Positions 61,411 to 64,000 of a stretch of DNA of 64,000 nucleotides are shown here, piece after piece. Under the pieces are notes generated by a model that made no database searches, was not told the DNA's origin, and was given only the letters and a program-made list of their open reading frames with translations. The stretch comes from Paragorgia papillata (lineage: Eukaryota; Cnidaria; Anthozoa; Scleralcyonacea; Coralliidae), in NCBI GenBank assembly GCA_035771165.1, contig JAWNZC010000423.1:391001-455000 (forward strand), in the 5' to 3' direction. Within the stretch, counting starts at the first letter, position 1; each line of letters opens with the position of its first letter. A program made the position numbers and the translations under genes.

Positions 61411-61790
61411 TAAAGCTAGATTTCCACTAGGCGTAAAATATCGCGCGCTCGACTTTTTCTTTTGTCTTGTGAGTTTCCATGCATGTGGAACGAAGTAGAA
61501 AACTATTCAATTTGTACAATAGAAAAGTCGAGCGCGCGATATTTTACGCATTCAGTGCTTTTTGTCGCGCTATCGACTTTTTGCGATCGCTTTCTTTTGA
61601 ATTGTGAACCCTCGACCGGATCCGTTCCAGTCGAGGGCTCACAATTCAAAAGAAAACGATCGCAAACAGTCGATCGCGCGACAAAAAGCACTGAATGGAA
61701 ATCCAGCTTAAGACAGTGAAAGCGATCGCAAAACGTCGATCGCGGGACCGAAAAGCACTGAACTGAAATCCGCCTTTAATGTATTTTTAC
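61411..61790. mobile_element. Compound foldback with GCGCGC-rich arms
   Basis: Arms gcgtaaaatatcgcgcgctc / gagcgcgcgatattttacgc, then gtcgcgctatcgactttttg / and gttttgcgatcgctttctttt pairs, and gctagatttccactagg / gaaatccagctt / gaaatccgccttta at the outside. Two to three copies of the same arm (gcactgaatggaaatcc, gcactgaactgaaatcc) lie in tandem at the right. Confidence 0.75.
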
Positions 61791-62125
61791 CGTCTAACGT
61801 CAGACGATTTCACCCCTCACATGGGGAATCCACCGACGGAAAATGGTTAAGAACAAGTTGAAAAACAATCTCTTACCAAGTTTCCCGATTGCTGAGTTGG
61901 AAAAAGCTTTCAACTTTCCTCATTAGCCAGTTAGGTAGAGTTTCAAGTTTTCAGAACGTTCCTCGAAATTGCGAGAATTTTGGCTTTCGTCATATTCATA
62001 AATAATGTGAATTTTATTTTGGCTTTCCAAGTCTGCCATAGCTACTGACTGCCGCTGACAACTCCGACTGCTGTGGATGGGTAGAGATTTGAGGTGTCTC
62101 ACCGTAACTGTGCTGTACATTTGTA

Positions 62126-62535
62126 AACCTTCCTCATTATAGTAAACCTTCCTCACTAGTAAACCTTCCTCACTATAGTAAACCTTCCTCACTATAGTAA
62201 ACCTTCCTCACTATAGTAAACCTTCCTCACTATAGTAAACCTTCCTCACTATAGTAAACCTTCCTCACTATAGTAAACCTTCCTCACTATAGTAAACCTT
62301 CCTCACTAGTAAACCCTCCAGTCACTAGTAAACCTTCCTCACTAGGCTCACTAGTAAACCTTCCTCACTAGTAAATTAACCTTCCTCACTATAGTAAACC
62401 TTCCTCACTATAGTAAACCTTCCTCACTAGTAAACCTTCTTCACTAGTAAACCTTGCTAAATATAGTAAACCTTGCTAAATATAGTAAACCAATTGCTCA
62501 ATATAGTAAATCTTCCTCAATATAGTAAACTTTCC
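62126..62535 (+). repeat. 19-bp minisatellite
   Basis: About twenty copies of actatagtaaaccttcctc and the shortened variant actagtaaaccttcctc, later aatatagtaaaccttgct. Copies near 62140-62300 are nearly identical; those after 62440 diverge. Confidence 0.95.
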
Positions 62536-62744
62536 AAACGGGTGGTACCCGCATACCCACAGCTTTTTCCCCAACTCTGCTCGACTGTAAATATGTTTAG
62601 GTTTTAAATTAGTTCTGCTTGTCGTACATTTATTAATTTGTAGCTTTAAATTTAGTTATTCGTTTATTTTATTATAAATTAATATAATTACATATAAATA
62701 CATACATAAAAAAAGAACCCATGCCCAATTTATTCAACTAAGAG

Positions 62745-62900
62745 GGCTTTCCATTTACACGGTTAGACCGGTCAGTCCGGTTAAATGGAACACGATTCGT
62801 TTGAGGCCTGGGATGGTCTGACTGGAAAATTTGGTCCTAATCAAAAGCAAGTCCATTCTGGCCGGACTGACAGATTTAACCTTGTCAATTGGAAAGCAAC
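62745..62900. mobile_element. MITE with AGACCGGTCAGTCCGG arms, opposite orientation to 54179-54341
   Basis: ggctttccatttacacggtt, agaccggtcagtccggtt at the left and tccggccggact-like sequence then aaccttgtcaattggaaagc at the right. About 95 percent like the copy at 54179 by eye. Confidence 0.8.
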
Positions 62901-63274
62901 CTAAATCTTAGTTTAAATTTAATCTTTAAATCAGCTACTGTTCATTTTTAGATGTGTTCTCTTTTTTATGTCGTTTTAAAGAGCTTTAGATAATATGTTA
63001 GTTTTATAGAGTTTTACATGTATATTCTTAAGTGTTGAGTGAGATAAATAATTATTGATTACCGTTATTTAATATTTATTAATATAATAACTAATTAGGT
63101 CTTTACGGTGATCATTTAGTTTAAATTCGGTTCTTTCGCGTAATCGCTAAGGTACCAATACATTTCTTGATGCCGACTTACAAATATATAACAAATATAG
63201 GTGTACATCAAGAAATGTTTGGATATCACGGTGCAAGCTAATTTCGTTCCGAATATAAATATCGTCGTTTTAAT

Positions 63275-63498
63275 TCAAGCCTCCTCGAGCTTGTTGCGCC
63301 TTTTTAATTTAGCCAGAGTTAAAAATTCATTAGTGAATTTTAACAAAAGCGCTTGTTTCAAGGAAGGGTAGTCTATTGGCTTCTCACTCACTTCGTTTTT
63401 TAAATCTTCGTTAGGAATGGCAGCTTCTTCGTTTTTTAAATCTTCGTTAGGAATGGCAGCTTCTTCGTTTTTTATATCTTCGTTACTAGCTGCAGCTT
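63275..63498 (-). CDS. Last coding exon of an unrecognised minus-strand gene (partial)
   Basis: An acceptor (gtttttcag) at 63499-63500 is followed by 74 in-frame codons to TGA at 63275-63277. The protein is acidic at first, with two exact copies of the 12-residue unit NEEAAIPNEDLK (36-bp DNA repeats at about 63405-63475), then YPSLKQALLLKFTNEFLTLAK, a probable helix, and a basic end LKRRNKLEEA. The open frame through the repeat and the helical end suggest real coding. The exon enters in phase 1. Upstream exons must lie beyond 64000 or be too short to recognise. I do not recognise the family. Confidence 0.6.
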
Positions 63499-64000
63499 CT
63501 GAAAAACGAAAAGTAATATGATAATTGTCATCCCCATTGTAATTTTCTTTATCATCATCTTTATTATAATCATCCTTATAGTCACCATCACCACCATCAC
63601 CATCACCATAACCATCAGCATCAATATCATTATCATCATCACCATCATTATCATGATATCAATGTAAATATGATACAGAAATTCAATATTTTTGTATCAT
63701 ATCTACATTTATAATTATGGAAAATTTGTTTTTCAATTTGGTTCTCTATTCGCAAATGCAGTTAAAAAGTATGTCAACTGAATAAAGCTAAAATAAAGAG
63801 GTTTTGAGTGGGGAACCAAAATGAAAATTGTAAATGATCATCAAAATAATTGTAACGACCAGGAACGAAGTAAACTAGCAAGATGGCGGGTAGTTAGGTA
63901 CGTATAGATGGGTAAGAACGAAAAAAGGAAGCAAGGAGAGGAAGGAGGGAGGGAGGGAGGGAGGAAGAAAAGAAGGAAGGTATGAAGGACGAAAGGAAAG
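63499..64000. other. Intron-type sequence with microsatellites at the right edge
   Basis: Imperfect (atc)n at about 63530-63660 and a (gga/gaaa) purine repeat from 63920 to the edge. No exon recognised. Confidence 0.7.

Larger units (their letters stand above)
60303..63274. other. 5' flank of the VWDE-like gene and intergenic repeats
   Basis: The VWDE-like promoter should lie just above 60302. I see no clear TATA box or initiator. Repeats: MITE 60665-61200, foldback 61411-61790, minisatellite 62126-62535, MITE 62745-62900. 62540-62740 and 62900-63270 are A/T-rich with no supported feature. Confidence 0.55.

Overview
The window is nuclear DNA from an animal, most likely a marine invertebrate and probably a cnidarian such as a coral or anemone. 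That placement is an inference. It rests on intron-rich animal genes (an mRNA-splicing factor, an NK2-class homeobox gene and a VWDE-like secreted protein), a two-gene Harbinger transposon with a Myb/SANT-like partner of a type I associate with cnidarians, and a very dense load of foldback MITEs, hAT miniatures and tRNA-derived SINEs. There are no prokaryotic features.

Layout. Positions 1-9042 are one uninterrupted A/T-rich satellite array with a period of about 173 bp (about 52 copies). It flips orientation at about 9042 and decays into inverted copies up to about 9945. Next, on the minus strand (24575 to 10687), is a complete 22-exon crooked-neck-like splicing factor gene (CRNKL1 orthologue, 673 aa). 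I rebuilt it exon by exon; all splice phases agree and the total coding length is a multiple of three. Its introns hold microsatellites, minisatellites and several MITEs. Positions 24576-28205 are intergenic repeats. A two-exon NK2-class homeobox gene lies on the plus strand (28206-29749).

Most of the rest, about 32379-60302, is one large minus-strand gene for a secreted VWDE-like protein of about 2,090 aa. Its first exon encodes a signal peptide and a trypsin-fold domain whose catalytic triad is lost. This is followed by a D8C domain, further extracellular modules, a von Willebrand D-type domain, a cadherin-like segment and about 24 EGF repeats. Fifteen of those EGFs sit in one 1.9 kb exon; seven more are one per exon, six of them exactly 96 nt long. 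The 3' end (candidate terminal exon near 30950) is uncertain. Its intron between 36242 and 41231 holds a stack of insertions: a 285-bp-family MITE split by a 4.3 kb Harbinger element, which is itself split by a hAT miniature element.

The right end (60303-64000) has MITEs, a 19-bp minisatellite and the last coding exon of an unrecognised minus-strand gene (63275-63498) that runs off the window. No tRNA or rRNA gene that looks functional, and no CRISPR array, was seen. The genes are independent units with no shared pathway: splicing (CRNKL1), developmental transcription (NK2) and an extracellular adhesion or matrix-type protein (VWDE-like).
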